A stretch of 45,752 bases of DNA from Arthrobacter sp. H5 (GTDB lineage: Bacteria > Actinomycetota > Actinomycetes > Actinomycetales > Micrococcaceae): NCBI RefSeq assembly GCF_000520595.1, contig NZ_KI914978.1, positions 55,324-101,075 of the forward strand, written 5' to 3'. Within the stretch, counting starts at the first letter, position 1. Each line of letters begins with the position of its first letter. The translations under genes were made by a program, and so were the position numbers. Under the pieces are notes generated by a model. That model did no database searches and was not told where the DNA came from. It was given only the letters and a program-made list of their open reading frames with translations. Below are positions 37,801 to 45,752 of this stretch, piece after piece.

Positions 37801-38185
37801 GCTGGTGGACCTCGGATTCGAAATTCTTTCCACCGGGGGTACTGCGGATGTGCTTCGAAGGAACGGCATTCACGCCACCACTGTTCGCAAGGTAGCCGAA
37901 GGCGCCGGTGAACACGGGGAGGGGACAGTGGTGGACCTCATCACCGATGGCACCATCGACATGATTATCAACACACCGTCCGGAGGCCAGGCCCGCGGTG
38001 ACGGCTATGAGATTCGGGCCGCGGCTACCTCTTATGGCCTGCCGGTCATCACCACAGTGCCGGAGGTCGGGGCAGCGGTCCAGGCCATTGAGGCCATGCG
38101 CTCCTTTGAATGGTCGGTGACCAGTCTTCAGGACCATGCCGCCAATCTCAGGCAGGCCACCGAGGCCCGCGATGCCGCAGGCTAG
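34871..38185 (+). CDS. carB: Carbamoyl-phosphate synthase, large subunit
   Basis: This 1104-residue subunit carries two homologous ATP-grasp halves, with an oligomerisation domain between them and an allosteric MGS-like domain at the C terminus. The first half opens with [24 protein letters not shown]; the second repeats the pattern as [22 protein letters not shown] near 550. Repeated [16 protein letters not shown]-type and EANPRASRT-type ATP-grasp motifs are present. The C-terminal [20 protein letters not shown] region is the MGS domain that in other bacteria senses UMP and ornithine. Start ATG follows carA directly. Confidence 0.97.
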   Translation: MPRRTDLKSVLVIGSGPIVIGQAAEFDYSGTQALRVLKEEGLRVILVNSNPATIMTDPEFADATYVEPITPEVVAKIIEKERPDALLPTLGGQTALNTAIALDKNGVLDKYGVELIGANIAAIELGEDREKFKGVVARCGAESARSKIIHTIDEALAAAEDLGYPMVVRPSFTMGGLGSGLAYTEPDLRRIVGQGLQYSPTTEVLLEESILGWKEYELEMMRDKKDNVVVVCSIENVDPVGVHTGDSITVAPALTLTDREYQRLRDISIAVIREVGVDTGGCNIQFAVEPDTGRVVVIEMNPRVSRSSALASKATGFAIAKIATKLSLGYTLDEIPNDITRQTPASFEPTLDYVVVKVPRFAFEKFPAADPTLTTTMKSVGEAMAMGRNFTEALQKALRSLEQKGSQLTFPSVNDFDVPELIQAARRPTTERLSQVQRALLGGASIEELYEATGIDPWFLDQLVLLNEVSAEIRKAPALTPEILRLAKRHGFSDEQIGALTHTQEAVVRGVRHALGIRPVFKTVDTCAAEFAAYTPYHYSSYDEEDEVGLHAKPSIIILGSGPNRIGQGIEFDYSCVHATMALRKAGYETVMINCNPETVSTDYDVSTRLYFEPLTLEDVLEVIAAEERTGGVMGVFVQLGGQTPLKLAQELADAGIPILGTSPAAIDLAEHRGAFSLVLDRAGLISPKNGTAVSFEDAKKIADEIGYPVLVRPSYVLGGRGMEIVYDEPNLSRYIANATEITPDHPVLIDRFLEDAIEIDVDALYDGKDMYLGGIMEHIEEAGIHSGDSACVLPPITLGADVLERVRTATFAIAEGVGVRGLINIQFALASDVLYVLEANPRASRTVPFVSKATGVQLAKAAALIGTGVSVAHLRSVHHILPETGDGGTLPLDAPVSVKEAVLPFSRFRTPEGQVVDSLLGPEMRSTGEVMGIDKYFDTAFAKSQAAANAALPTEGRVFVSVANRDKRSIIMPVKRLVDLGFEILSTGGTADVLRRNGIHATTVRKVAEGAGEHGEGTVVDLITDGTIDMIINTPSGGQARGDGYEIRAAATSYGLPVITTVPEVGAAVQAIEAMRSFEWSVTSLQDHAANLRQATEARDAAG

Positions 38186-39017
38186 ACGGGGATTCGGGGA
38201 GCGGCTCGCCGCGGCAGTCCGACGCAACGGGAGCCTTTGCGTAGGCGTCGACCCGCACCCATCACTGCTGAGCGCTTGGGGTCTGAATGACGATGAAGCC
38301 GGGCTGGAACGGTTCTCCCTCACCGTACTCGAAGCCGTTGCCGGGCTTGTGCCCGTGATCAAACCGCAGGTGGCACTTTTTGAGCGTCACGGTTCGCGGG
38401 GCTTCGCGGTGCTCGAGCGGCTGCTCTTGACAGCGGCGGACAGCGGCCTCCTGACCATCGCGGATGCCAAGCGGGGGGATATTGGATCCACCATGCAGGG
38501 CTATGCGGAGGCCTGGCTGCGGGACGGTTCCCAGTTGGCGGCGGACGCGGTGACACTCAGCCCGTACCTGGGGTTTGAGTCGCTGCGGCCGGCGCTGACC
38601 GTCGCCGCCGAGAACGCCCGTGGAGTGTTTGTCCTTGCACTGACGTCCAACCCGGAAGGGGCGGCAGTGCAGCACGTGGGCGGCGAAGAGTCGGTAGCCC
38701 GGATCATCGCCGACGCCGCGGCGGCGGAGAACAGGGACCTGCACACGCTGGGTTCGGTGGGGCTTGTTATAGGCGCGACTGTTGGCACCGCCGTCCGTCG
38801 GCTCGGTCTGAACCTGGAATCACTCAATGGGCCTATCCTGGCGCCCGGCCTCGGCGCGCAGGGGGCCGGGCGGGCTGAGTTGCAGCAAACGTTCGGCGCA
38901 GCGGCACCGTTGGTGCTCCCCAGCTCCAGCCGGGGCATCCTTGCTGCCGGGCCAACGGTCAATGGCCTGCGGCGCGCGGTAGCAGAGACTCAGCAGGAAC
39001 TTCAGCCTGCTGAGTGA
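38172..39017 (+). CDS. pyrF: Orotidine 5'-phosphate decarboxylase
   Basis: This 281-residue enzyme forms UMP from OMP, the final step of de novo pyrimidine synthesis. It belongs to the subfamily 2 group: [16 protein letters not shown] at the start, [10 protein letters not shown] and the catalytic [13 protein letters not shown] (Asp-Lys-Asp tetrad). [13 protein letters not shown] follows. The ATG at 38172 lies 14 bp inside the carB 3' end, with a weak ribosome binding site; an in-frame ATG at 38136 is an unlikely alternative. pyrD and pyrE are not in the window. Confidence 0.94.
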   Translation: MPQARRGFGERLAAAVRRNGSLCVGVDPHPSLLSAWGLNDDEAGLERFSLTVLEAVAGLVPVIKPQVALFERHGSRGFAVLERLLLTAADSGLLTIADAKRGDIGSTMQGYAEAWLRDGSQLAADAVTLSPYLGFESLRPALTVAAENARGVFVLALTSNPEGAAVQHVGGEESVARIIADAAAAENRDLHTLGSVGLVIGATVGTAVRRLGLNLESLNGPILAPGLGAQGAGRAELQQTFGAAAPLVLPSSSRGILAAGPTVNGLRRAVAETQQELQPAE

Positions 39018-39033
39018 ACGGCGCACCATTGGA

Positions 39034-39063
39034 TTGATTTTTCGCAGTCCCAGCAGATAGGTT
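39034..39063 (+). promoter_or_regulatory. Putative promoter of mihF
   Basis: TTGATT (39034-39039) and TAGGTT (39058-39063) are spaced by 18 bp, with the mihF start about 75 nt downstream. It would separate the mihF-gmk-rpoZ-coaBC unit from the pyr genes. Confidence 0.42.
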
Positions 39064-39138
39064 CAGTGGAAGCCCATTCCACAAGATCCGCGACTGCCGG
39101 TGCATTGCCGACCGTTTTCAACTGCAAGGGGAGCACTT

Positions 39139-39474
39139 GTGAGCCTGAAGCCTCTCACCGAAAGTGAACGCACCCAAGCGCGGGAGAAAGCAACCGCGGC
39201 CCGTGCGATTAGGGCGGAGCTGAAATCCCGGCTCAAATCCGGTGATATTACCATTGGCGAGGTCATCAACGGCCGCTCCAGCAATGAGGCGGTAGGGAGG
39301 CTGAGGGTTGTGGATCTTCTGAAGGCCCTGCCGGGAGTTGGAGACAAACGGGCCGCGGGCATCATGGACACGGTGGGTATAGCCCCAACGCGCCGGGTCC
39401 GTGGGCTTGGTGTGCACCAGCGCCGGGCACTGATCGAGCATTTGACACAAGAGAATCCTGGCCGAAGCCAGTAG
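39139..39474 (+). CDS. mihF: Integration host factor, actinobacterial type
   Basis: This 111-residue nucleoid-associated protein is the actinobacterial IHF, unrelated to the IHF/HU dimer of E. coli. The N-terminal helix is charged ([20 protein letters not shown]). [20 protein letters not shown] and the helix-turn-helix-like [13 protein letters not shown] form the DNA-binding core. The GTG at 39139 follows AGGGGAG. It sits just upstream of gmk, the conserved actinobacterial order. Confidence 0.95.
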   Translation: MSLKPLTESERTQAREKATAARAIRAELKSRLKSGDITIGEVINGRSSNEAVGRLRVVDLLKALPGVGDKRAAGIMDTVGIAPTRRVRGLGVHQRRALIEHLTQENPGRSQ

Positions 39475-39487
39475 TGAGGACACACAC

Positions 39488-40057
39488 GTGCGCCAGCCCC
39501 GGCTGACAGTGCTTGCCGGCCCAACGGCTGTGGGCAAGGGAACTGTATCCACCTTTATTCGGGACAACTATCCGGAGGTGTGGTTGTCCGTTTCAGCGAC
39601 CACCAGGCCACCACGGCCGGGCGAGGTGGAGGGCGTCCACTACTTTTTTGTGTCCGCGTCTGACTTCGACCAGTTGGTCGAATCAGGTGAAATGCTTGAA
39701 TGGGCAGTGGTTCATGGCAGGAATCGGTACGGCACGCTGCGGAGTGCTGTCAATGCGGCAATGGCAGAGGGCAAGTCGGTCCTGCTGGAGATTGATCTGC
39801 AGGGAGCACGGCAGGTCAAGGAGAGCATGCCGGAGGCGAATTTTGTCTTTCTGGCCCCTCCCAGCTGGGATGAAATGGTGCGGCGGTTGGTGGGCCGCGG
39901 CACCGAAACAGAGCATGAGCAGCAGCAGCGGCTGGAAACCGCTAAACTGGAACTTGCTGCCGAACCGGAATTCGACCACACAGTGGTCAATGACAACGTT
40001 CAACGTGCAGCAGATGAGCTAGTTTCACTGATGGGACTTGCCGCGCGCAGGCGCTGA
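39488..40057 (+). CDS. gmk: Guanylate kinase
   Basis: This 189-residue P-loop kinase converts GMP to GDP. The Walker A loop is [10 protein letters not shown] (about 11-20), with [21 protein letters not shown] for GMP binding and the LID region [17 protein letters not shown]. The GTG at 39488 is 14 nt after mihF. It provides guanine nucleotides for RNA synthesis alongside rpoZ. Confidence 0.96.
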   Translation: MRQPRLTVLAGPTAVGKGTVSTFIRDNYPEVWLSVSATTRPPRPGEVEGVHYFFVSASDFDQLVESGEMLEWAVVHGRNRYGTLRSAVNAAMAEGKSVLLEIDLQGARQVKESMPEANFVFLAPPSWDEMVRRLVGRGTETEHEQQQRLETAKLELAAEPEFDHTVVNDNVQRAADELVSLMGLAARRR

Positions 40058-40091
40058 AAGCTTCAGTTCCTCACGATATTTTGGAGATTTT

Positions 40092-40352
40092 GTGTCAACT
40101 CAGCCCGAAGGCATCATCAACCCGCCGATCGATTCCCTCTTGGAAGCATCGGATTCGAAGTATGCCCTGGTGATCTATGGTGCCAAGCGCGCGCGCCAGA
40201 TCAATGCCTATTACTCGCAGCTGCATGAGGGACTGTTCGAGTATGTTGGTCCGCTGGTGGACACCCGGCTCAACGAGAAGCCGCTGTCGATAGCGCTGCG
40301 TGAAATCAATGAGGGCATGCTCGTTTCCGCACCCATGGAAGCCTCCGAGTAA
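40092..40352 (+). CDS. rpoZ: DNA-directed RNA polymerase subunit omega
   Basis: This 86-residue omega subunit promotes RNA polymerase assembly. The family pattern is [21 protein letters not shown] at the N terminus and [16 protein letters not shown], then [14 protein letters not shown]. The GTG at 40092 (GTG TCA ACT) is preceded by TTTTGGAGATTTT, whose GGAG supplies a ribosome binding site. It lies between gmk and coaBC as in most actinobacteria. Confidence 0.94.
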   Translation: MSTQPEGIINPPIDSLLEASDSKYALVIYGAKRARQINAYYSQLHEGLFEYVGPLVDTRLNEKPLSIALREINEGMLVSAPMEASE

Positions 40353-40371
40353 ACAGCCGGGGCACCACAAC

Positions 40372-41586
40372 GTGCGCATAGTCCTTGGTATCGGAGGAGG
40401 GATTGCCGCCTATAAGGTGGCGTCCCTCCTTCGTTTGTTTACCGAAGCCGGACACAATGTCACTGTCATCCCCACAGAGGCAGCAGCCAGGTTCGTGGGA
40501 AACGCCACCTGGGAGGCGCTTTCGGGAAACCCCGTGAGCACCAGCGTGTTTGACGCCGTCGACCAGGTGAACCACGTCCGCCTGGGTCAGGAAGCGGACG
40601 TCGTTGTGGTGGCACCGGCCACCGCAGACTTGCTTGCGCGGTCCGCAGCCGGAATGGCCAACGACCTTCTGACAGGAACACTCCTGGTGGCACGCGGACC
40701 GGTGCTTTTCGCGCCGGCCATGCATACGGAGATGTGGTCGCATCCCGCCACCATGGCAAACGTCACCACGCTGCGGAGCCGGGGCGCCGTGGTGATGGAG
40801 CCGGCCACCGGCAGGCTCACGGGGGCGGACAGCGGTCCTGGGCGGCTGCCCGAACCCGAAGACATCTTCGCGGCGGTAATGGCTGCCTGCCCTCGGGCGG
40901 GTTCTCCGCTGGAGGGCCGCACCGTGACGATCACTGCCGGAGGCACCCGCGAACCGCTGGATCCGGTGCGCTTCCTCGGCAACCGGTCATCGGGAAAGCA
41001 GGGGATGGCCCTGGCCACCGCGGCGCTCTCCGCCGGTGCACGCGTGCGCTTGATCACAGCCCACGTCGAGGTGCCGGCGCCAGCCGGCGTTGAACGCATC
41101 ACCGTGGAGACTGCCGCGGAGCTGCGTCAGGCTACGCTGGCCGCCGCAGTCGACTCGGACATGCTGGTCATGGCTGCCGCGGTGGCGGACTTCCGTCCCG
41201 CGGACGTATCGGGCCACAAGATCAAGAAGCGCGATGACGGCAGTGACCCCGTGATCCGGCTGGTCCGCAATCCCGACATCCTGCGGGAAGCCGTCGGCCA
41301 GCGCACCGGCGGTGCCAGGCCGATGGTGATCGTTGGATTTGCCGCCGAGACCGGCGATGACGACGGAGACCCACTGGAGCACGCCATGCAAAAACTTGCC
41401 CGTAAGGGATGCGATCTGTTGGTCCTCAACACCGTCGGAAATTCCCTGGTGTTCGGAAAGGACAGCAGCGCCGTGACCATCCTTGCGGCCGGCGGCGCCG
41501 AACCAGAACAGGTAAGCGGCAGCAAGCTGGCCATTGCGGAGGCAGTCCTTGCGAGGGCTGCCGCTGAATTGTCCGGGCATAGTTGA
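40372..41586 (+). CDS. coaBC: Bifunctional phosphopantothenoylcysteine decarboxylase / phosphopantothenate-cysteine ligase
   Basis: This 404-residue fused enzyme performs two steps of coenzyme A synthesis. The N-terminal flavoprotein CoaC domain (about 1-180) has IVLGIGGGIAAYKVASLLR, NHVRLGQEAD with the active-site His, and APAMHTEMW. The C-terminal CoaB domain (about 188-404) begins with TITAGGTREPLDPVRFLGNRSSG and includes KIKKRDDG. Instead of the PXMNXXMW motif of many CoaC proteins it has AMHTEMW, and the usual CG-containing flap reads GRLTGADSGPGRL without Cys; I believe this is usual in actinobacteria. The GTG at 40372 follows rpoZ by 19 nt. Confidence 0.94.
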   Translation: MRIVLGIGGGIAAYKVASLLRLFTEAGHNVTVIPTEAAARFVGNATWEALSGNPVSTSVFDAVDQVNHVRLGQEADVVVVAPATADLLARSAAGMANDLLTGTLLVARGPVLFAPAMHTEMWSHPATMANVTTLRSRGAVVMEPATGRLTGADSGPGRLPEPEDIFAAVMAACPRAGSPLEGRTVTITAGGTREPLDPVRFLGNRSSGKQGMALATAALSAGARVRLITAHVEVPAPAGVERITVETAAELRQATLAAAVDSDMLVMAAAVADFRPADVSGHKIKKRDDGSDPVIRLVRNPDILREAVGQRTGGARPMVIVGFAAETGDDDGDPLEHAMQKLARKGCDLLVLNTVGNSLVFGKDSSAVTILAAGGAEPEQVSGSKLAIAEAVLARAAAELSGHS

Positions 41587-41649
41587 TCCGCTGCGACCGG
41601 ACGCGTAGCGCACGGTCATGGAACCAGCCAGCCCTCCCGCCGAAGCAAG

Positions 41650-41661
41650 TAGAGTGATCAC
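41650..41661 (+). promoter_or_regulatory. Putative leaderless promoter of metK
   Basis: TAGAGT (41650-41655) is followed by 6 nt (GATCAC) and the GTG at 41662. No Shine-Dalgarno sequence or riboswitch is present in the 75-bp gap after coaBC. Confidence 0.45.
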
Positions 41662-42876
41662 GTGAATTCAGCCAACACCTCCAGTTCCCCTCTCCGCCTG
41701 TTCACCTCGGAGTCCGTGACCGAAGGACACCCGGACAAGATCTGTGACCAGATCAGCGACGCCATCCTGGATGCCCTCATTGCGGCCGATCCCAACTCGC
41801 GGGTGGCGGTGGAAACCCTGGTCACCACCGGGCTGGTCCACGTCGTCGGAGAGGTGACAACCGAGGCGTACGTGGAAATCCCGGAAATTGTCCGGGAGAC
41901 CATTCTGGGCATCGGCTATGACTCATCAGCCAACGGGTTCGACGGCGCACGCTGCGGCGTTTCAGTATCCATCGGACAGCAATCCCCCGAGATCGCCTCC
42001 GGTGTGTTCACCTCCCTGGAAACCCGGCAGGGCACGGGTCAGGACCCCTATGACGCCCAGGGGGCCGGAGACCAGGGCATCATGTTTGGCTACGCCAGCG
42101 ATGAAACGGCAGTTCTCATGCCCACCCCCATCTGGCTTGCACACCGCCTCTCCGAACAACTGACCAACGTGCGAAAAGACGGCACGTTGGCCTACCTGCG
42201 CCCGGACGGCAAGACGCAGGTCACCATCGGGTACGACGGCGACATTCCCGTATCGGTTGATTCGGTGGTGATTTCCTCCCAGCATGAAGAAGGAATCGGG
42301 TTGGACCGGCTGCGGGCGGACCTGGTGACGCACGTGATCGATCCGGTCCTGCGGTCCTCACCTCTTGATGTGTCCAACGTGCGGCACATCCTCAACCCCG
42401 GCGGCGAGTTTGTGATTGGCGGCCCCGTGGGAGATGCCGGGCTGACCGGGCGGAAGATCATTGTGGACACCTACGGCGGCATGGCCCGTCATGGAGGTGG
42501 CGCGTTCAGTGGCAAGGACCCGTCAAAGGTTGACCGCTCAGCCGCGTATGCTATGCGCTGGGTTGCCAAAAATGTTGTGGCGGCGGGTCTTGCACGGCGT
42601 GCGGAAATACAGATCGCCTATGCCATTGGCATGGCGCAGCCGGTGGGCATCTATGTTGAGACTTTTGGTACTGAGAGGGTGGATCCCGTGTCGATCGGCA
42701 CCGCGATCAGTGAGATCTTTGACCTTCGGCCGCTGGGGATCATCAACGCGCTCGACCTCCTGCGCCCGATCTACCAGAAGACGGCCGCACACGGTCACTT
42801 CGGGCGCGAGGGGGAGGGCTTCAACTGGGAGCTGACGGACCGTGTCGAGGCGTTGAAAAGTTACTTCAACGCGTAG
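41662..42876 (+). CDS. metK: S-adenosylmethionine synthetase
   Basis: This 404-residue enzyme makes SAM from methionine and ATP. Signatures are [19 protein letters not shown] near the N terminus, [12 protein letters not shown], the P-loop-like [19 protein letters not shown], and [17 protein letters not shown]. The GTG at 41662 appears leaderless, so metK seems to have its own promoter. No SAM riboswitch precedes it. Confidence 0.97.
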   Translation: MNSANTSSSPLRLFTSESVTEGHPDKICDQISDAILDALIAADPNSRVAVETLVTTGLVHVVGEVTTEAYVEIPEIVRETILGIGYDSSANGFDGARCGVSVSIGQQSPEIASGVFTSLETRQGTGQDPYDAQGAGDQGIMFGYASDETAVLMPTPIWLAHRLSEQLTNVRKDGTLAYLRPDGKTQVTIGYDGDIPVSVDSVVISSQHEEGIGLDRLRADLVTHVIDPVLRSSPLDVSNVRHILNPGGEFVIGGPVGDAGLTGRKIIVDTYGGMARHGGGAFSGKDPSKVDRSAAYAMRWVAKNVVAAGLARRAEIQIAYAIGMAQPVGIYVETFGTERVDPVSIGTAISEIFDLRPLGIINALDLLRPIYQKTAAHGHFGREGEGFNWELTDRVEALKSYFNA

Positions 42877-42944
42877 GGAGCGGACAGGCAGCGTGCGGCA
42901 CTGCGAGGGCTGCGCCCTTTCCACTGCCGAATACGGGAGATGAC

Positions 42945-45053
42945 GTGGACGGCGGGCGACAGATGAAGGGCATTCAACAGTCGTTGCTGCAGGGTTTCCC
43001 TGAGGCCCGGCGCCCGGCGGACGCACTGTCAGCCGCTGCGGACAATCCCATTGCCCGGGTTCTGATTGATTCGCCGCTGCCCCACCTTGACCGGGCGTTT
43101 GATTACGTAGTTCCCGTTGAGATGGAGCACCAGGCGGTTCCGGGTGCTCGGGTCAAGGTACGCTTCGCGGGCAAGGAGCACGCCGCTTTCATCACGGCAC
43201 GCACAGACTCCTCGGACAGCTCCGCACGGTTAATTCCGCTGTCGAAAGTGATCTCCAGCCAGCCAGTCCTCACAGCGCAGATTCTTGAACTGGCCCGGGC
43301 CGTGGCCAACCGGTACGCAGGATGCGTCAGCGACGTCCTGAGAGTGGCTGTACCGCCGCGCGTTGCGAGGGTGGAGAAAGAATTTCCGTGTGGCGGCGGC
43401 CCGTCTCTTGCTATCCCACCAACGGCTCCCGGCAAACCCGCAGCGGACCCCGCGGTCAGCAGCTTTGCCCGCTACGGGCACGGTGAGGATTTTCTCCGGC
43501 ATCTGGGTACCGGGCGCAACCCGCGCGCCGTCCTCACCAGTCTGGGCGGCTACGGTACGGCAGCCTGGCCGGAGGAGGTTGCCGATGCGGTGGGTGCCGT
43601 GTGGCACGCGGGACGCGGCGCCGTCGTCGTTGTTCCCGATCAACGCGATTTGTTGCGCGTTGAAGCGGCACTTGAGCGCCGGATTGGTCCTGAGAACTTT
43701 GTCCGGCTGACGGCCGAGGATGGCCCGACGCCGCGCTATCGCAGTTTCCTGCGGCTGGTGCACGGAGACGTGCGCGTGGCCATTGGAACGCGTTCGGCCG
43801 CCTTTGCTCCGGTCAGGGACCTTGGCCTGGTGTGTCTCTGGGATGACGGCGATGACCTCCATCAGGAACAGCGCGCTCCCTATCAGCATGTCCGGGAGGT
43901 GCTGTTGCTCCGTGCAGAGCTGCAGGGCTGTGCCGCCCTGGTCGCGTCGGTGTCGCGCAGCACCGAGTCGCAGCGGCTGGTCGAGTCAGGTTGGGCGCAG
44001 CCGCTGCAGGCCCACCGGTCAGCAGTGCGGACACTTGTCCCACGGGTTATTCACACTGCCGATTCGTTCCATCTGGCCCGCGACCCGCTGGCCAACCAGG
44101 CGCGGATTCCGCATGCGGCGTGGGCTGCGGCACGCGAGGGACTGACGCGCGGTCCCGTTTTGCTGCAGGTTGCCCGGACCGGCTATTCGCCGGCCCTGGC
44201 GTGCCAGGATTGCCGTGAGCCCGCCCGGTGCTCCGAGTGCGCAGGACCACTCGCGCAGCAGGGCAGGGGCGCCGCGCCCGCGTGTAGGTGGTGCGGGCGC
44301 CCCGAACATGCTTGGCACTGCCTCAACTGCGGCAGTGCCCGCCTGCGGGGACCGGTGTCGGGAGCCATGAGGACGGCTGAAGAGCTCGGCCGGGCTTTTC
44401 CCGGAGCGGTGGTGATTTCCTCGGCGGGTGACCACGTTGTGGATTCCGTGGATGATTCGCCGCGCGTAGTGGTGTCCACTCCGGGAGCCGAACCGGTGGC
44501 GCAGGACGGCTATGCCGCGGTGATCCTGCTGGACGGGAATGCCATGCTCAGCAGGGAGTCGCTTCGAGCGGGGGAAGACACACTGCGGCGATGGTTCAAT
44601 GCCGCAGTCCTGGCGCGGCCGGCGTCCGAGGGCGGGGTGGTGGTCATTACAGCCGATGACGATGCCGCCGCAGGACACCTGGTGCGGTGGGATCCCCCCG
44701 GTGCCGCCAGCCGCGAGCTCACTACCCGGCAGGAACTGGGACTGCCCCCCGCCGTGAGGTTTGCCGCGCTGACCGGTTCGGCCGAAGCTCTCGACGCCTT
44801 CATGGCCGGGATCGAGGCCAGCCGGTTTCAGCGCATCGTGGGACCCGTTCCGGTGCCCCCAGCATACGGACAGCCGGTGCAGCAGCCGGGGCAGCAGGCC
44901 GAAGGGCTCATGCGGAAGCGGATACTCCTGTTCTTTGCCTATCGGGATGCCGCCAACGTGGTGGAAGCGCTGAGTGGCCGGAAAGCAGCACTGTCCGCCA
45001 AACGCACCACCGAACCCGTGCACGTACGCTGTGATCTTGCAGGTTTGATCTAG
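42945..45053 (+). CDS. priA: PriA-like primosomal protein N' without helicase motifs
   Basis: This 702-residue protein is the actinobacterial PriA type. The N-terminal 3'-DNA-binding domain is intact (ARVLIDSPLPHLDRAFDYVVP, about 35-60; PGARVKVRFAGK). The zinc-binding module is complete: CQDCREPARCSEC and CRWCGRPEHAWHCLNCG near 420-470. However, the expected Walker A (GxTGSGKT) is replaced by TSLGGYGTAAWPEE and the DEAH box reads LWDDGDD. ATPase and helicase activity are therefore unlikely, as known for mycobacterial PriA. The GTG at 42945 has GGGAGA upstream; ATG 42963 is an alternative. Confidence 0.88.
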   Translation: MDGGRQMKGIQQSLLQGFPEARRPADALSAAADNPIARVLIDSPLPHLDRAFDYVVPVEMEHQAVPGARVKVRFAGKEHAAFITARTDSSDSSARLIPLSKVISSQPVLTAQILELARAVANRYAGCVSDVLRVAVPPRVARVEKEFPCGGGPSLAIPPTAPGKPAADPAVSSFARYGHGEDFLRHLGTGRNPRAVLTSLGGYGTAAWPEEVADAVGAVWHAGRGAVVVVPDQRDLLRVEAALERRIGPENFVRLTAEDGPTPRYRSFLRLVHGDVRVAIGTRSAAFAPVRDLGLVCLWDDGDDLHQEQRAPYQHVREVLLLRAELQGCAALVASVSRSTESQRLVESGWAQPLQAHRSAVRTLVPRVIHTADSFHLARDPLANQARIPHAAWAAAREGLTRGPVLLQVARTGYSPALACQDCREPARCSECAGPLAQQGRGAAPACRWCGRPEHAWHCLNCGSARLRGPVSGAMRTAEELGRAFPGAVVISSAGDHVVDSVDDSPRVVVSTPGAEPVAQDGYAAVILLDGNAMLSRESLRAGEDTLRRWFNAAVLARPASEGGVVVITADDDAAAGHLVRWDPPGAASRELTTRQELGLPPAVRFAALTGSAEALDAFMAGIEASRFQRIVGPVPVPPAYGQPVQQPGQQAEGLMRKRILLFFAYRDAANVVEALSGRKAALSAKRTTEPVHVRCDLAGLI

Positions 45054-45094
45054 CGGGTGTGATCTGGCATGTCCCACCGGCGGCGGGAATTCCC

Positions 45095-45106
45095 TATTAT
45101 GTTGGA
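45095..45106 (+). promoter_or_regulatory. Promoter with -10 TATTAT and leaderless start
   Basis: TATTAT (45095-45100), a near-perfect -10, is followed by 6 nt (GTTGGA) and an ATG at 45107, so transcription probably begins at that ATG. It serves the micro-ORF and the downstream unknown gene. Confidence 0.55.
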
Positions 45107-45148
45107 ATGACCATGAGGCGGCGCGCGGTGCCCGGCACGACGGCTTAG
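45107..45148 (+). CDS. Possible leaderless micro-ORF (13 residues)
   Basis: ATG at 45107 opens a 13-codon frame, MTMRRRAVPGTTA, ending TAG at 45146-45148. The ATG coincides with the predicted transcription start. The peptide is very basic at its N terminus (RRR). The next gene starts 9 nt later (ATG 45158). Such short leaderless ORFs in actinobacteria can be translated and may affect the downstream gene; there is no proof of translation here. Confidence 0.35.
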   Translation: MTMRRRAVPGTTA

Positions 45149-45157
45149 GCGAGACTG

Positions 45158-45583
45158 ATGCCTCACAGCCGGGCAGGCAAGGACGACGGCGCTGGACTGC
45201 CGGACGGTTGGGTGCGCTACCGCGGGCCGCTGCTGGCACTGTGGCGGATCAGACACGAAGCGCAGTTTGGGCCTGCGGCAACCTCCCACCACGCGGATGG
45301 AATTTTTGTCCGCGACCACCGCCGTCCGCTTGCCCAGTGGGTCAACGTCTCCCTGCACGCGGCGGTGCTCGTGGCGCCCACGTCGCCCGCCGAATGGCCG
45401 GTGCAGCGCTTCTCCATCTACTACGCGCCGCCAGCCACCGGCTTTGTCACCGTCCACTCCAGTCCGCATGAGTGGCGGCCCCGGTCCCCGAGGGGCTCGA
45501 GGACCGATGAGGACGCGTTCGTTGAAGCAGTAGCGGCAGCTGAGGAATTCCTCCGCGCTGAGACGTTGTTCAGCGAAGAATAG
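45158..45583 (+). CDS. Conserved hypothetical protein, 141 aa
   Basis: A soluble 141-residue protein of no recognised family. It contains a Trp/Tyr-rich beta-pattern (WVRYRGPLLALWRIRHEAQFG), a hydrophobic run (LHAAVLVAPTSPAEWPVQRFSIYY) and an acidic, Ala/Glu-rich helical C terminus (about 115-141). No signal peptide or membrane helix is visible. The ribosome binding site is weak (AGGCGAG 7-13 nt upstream). It lies between priA and a glycosyltransferase on the opposite strand, and directly after the putative micro-ORF. Confidence 0.7.
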   Translation: MPHSRAGKDDGAGLPDGWVRYRGPLLALWRIRHEAQFGPAATSHHADGIFVRDHRRPLAQWVNVSLHAAVLVAPTSPAEWPVQRFSIYYAPPATGFVTVHSSPHEWRPRSPRGSRTDEDAFVEAVAAAEEFLRAETLFSEE

Positions 45584-45586
45584 ACC

Positions 45587-45752
45587 TCACCGGTTGGCCG
45601 GACGTCGCATCCCATGGATGTCAACTGCCTGCTCAAGGGCGTCCAGGAGCTGCCGGGCCGAGGCGTTCCAGGAGTACGTTGATGCCTGCCGCACCCCTGC
45701 CTGGGACGCCTCCCGCCAGCGCGCCGGGTCACTCAGCTCCTTGACGGCAGCC
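45587..45752 (-). CDS. Glycosyltransferase family 4-like protein, C-terminal end (partial)
   Basis: Only the last 55 codons are in the window; the gene begins to the right. The reading frame ends with TGA at 45589-45587. The visible sequence includes AAVKELSDPARWREASQAG and YSWNASARQLLDALEQAV, the usual C-terminal helices of GT-B family 4 glycosyltransferases. The sugar donor and acceptor cannot be judged. It converges on the 141-aa hypothetical gene with a 3-nt gap. Confidence 0.65.
   Translation of the reverse strand, partial: AAVKELSDPARWREASQAGVRQASTYSWNASARQLLDALEQAVDIHGMRRPANR

Noticed and set aside
41587-41661. SAM riboswitch before metK
   Set aside because: The gap is 75 bp and has no SAM-I, II or IV core. 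metK appears leaderless.
44019-45239. 406-codon minus-strand frame across priA
   Set aside because: It is antisense to priA, with low-complexity His/Arg/Pro content and no recognisable domain.

Overview
The window is a gene-dense, high-GC stretch of actinobacterial chromosome. It is most like Micrococcaceae, in the Arthrobacter/Pseudarthrobacter group. The evidence is GTG and TTG starts, actinobacterial families (DUF3000, DUF6421, DUF6167, actinobacterial IHF, acVLRF1, a PriA without helicase motifs), -10 elements of the TANNNT type, several apparent leaderless starts, and the Gly-Cys-Val tRNA cluster typical of the phylum. The genus is inferred from gene order and protein style; no database search was made. 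I see no prophage, insertion sequence, CRISPR array or integrative element. This is core chromosome.

Layout. 1-5.3 kb (minus strand): the start of an RNase D-like gene, DUF3000, a DUF6421 / SDR / threonine aldolase operon, then msrB with a small unknown protein. 5.4-9.3 kb: an alpha/beta hydrolase converging on sseA-sufE (sulfur transfer), then zapE. 9.4-10.8 kb: an MT0933-type antitoxin-like protein, a guanidine-exporter gene of the SMR family preceded by a clear guanidine-III (ykkC-III) riboswitch, and four tRNA genes on the minus strand (Gly-Cys-Val, terminator, Gly). 10.9-15.6 kb: a PD-(D/E)XK nuclease-like protein, then def-fmt-rsmB-rpe (translation initiation, rRNA methylation, pentose phosphate). 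15.6-19.4 kb: acVLRF1, rarA, rpsD, DUF948 and DUF6167 proteins. 19.5-28.8 kb: alaS-ruvX-mltG-aroE-aroC-aroK-aroB-efp-nusB, a tightly packed run for alanyl-tRNA, cell-wall length control, the shikimate pathway and translation/transcription factors. 28.85-30.1 kb: a PrsW-family membrane protease on the minus strand. 30.2-39.0 kb: the pyrimidine operon pyrR-pyrB-pyrC-(membrane protein)-carA-carB-pyrF, with a PyrR-binding hairpin that includes the pyrR ribosome binding site. 39.1-45.1 kb: mihF-gmk-rpoZ-coaBC-metK-priA. The right end holds a small unknown gene, a possible leaderless micro-ORF, and the 3' end of a glycosyltransferase gene.

How it works together. The long plus-strand runs couple nucleotide supply (pyr, gmk), cofactors (coaBC, metK), aromatic amino-acid precursors (aro) and the translation apparatus (def, fmt, rsmB, rpsD, alaS, efp), often with 4-nt stop/start overlaps that suggest translational coupling. 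Two RNA-level controls are visible: guanidine sensing for the SMR exporter, and PyrR-dependent masking of the pyrR ribosome binding site. The best candidates for something undescribed are the short leader or leaderless ORFs (8186-8209, 45107-45148), the PD-(D/E)XK protein, and the DUF6421/SDR/aldolase operon.
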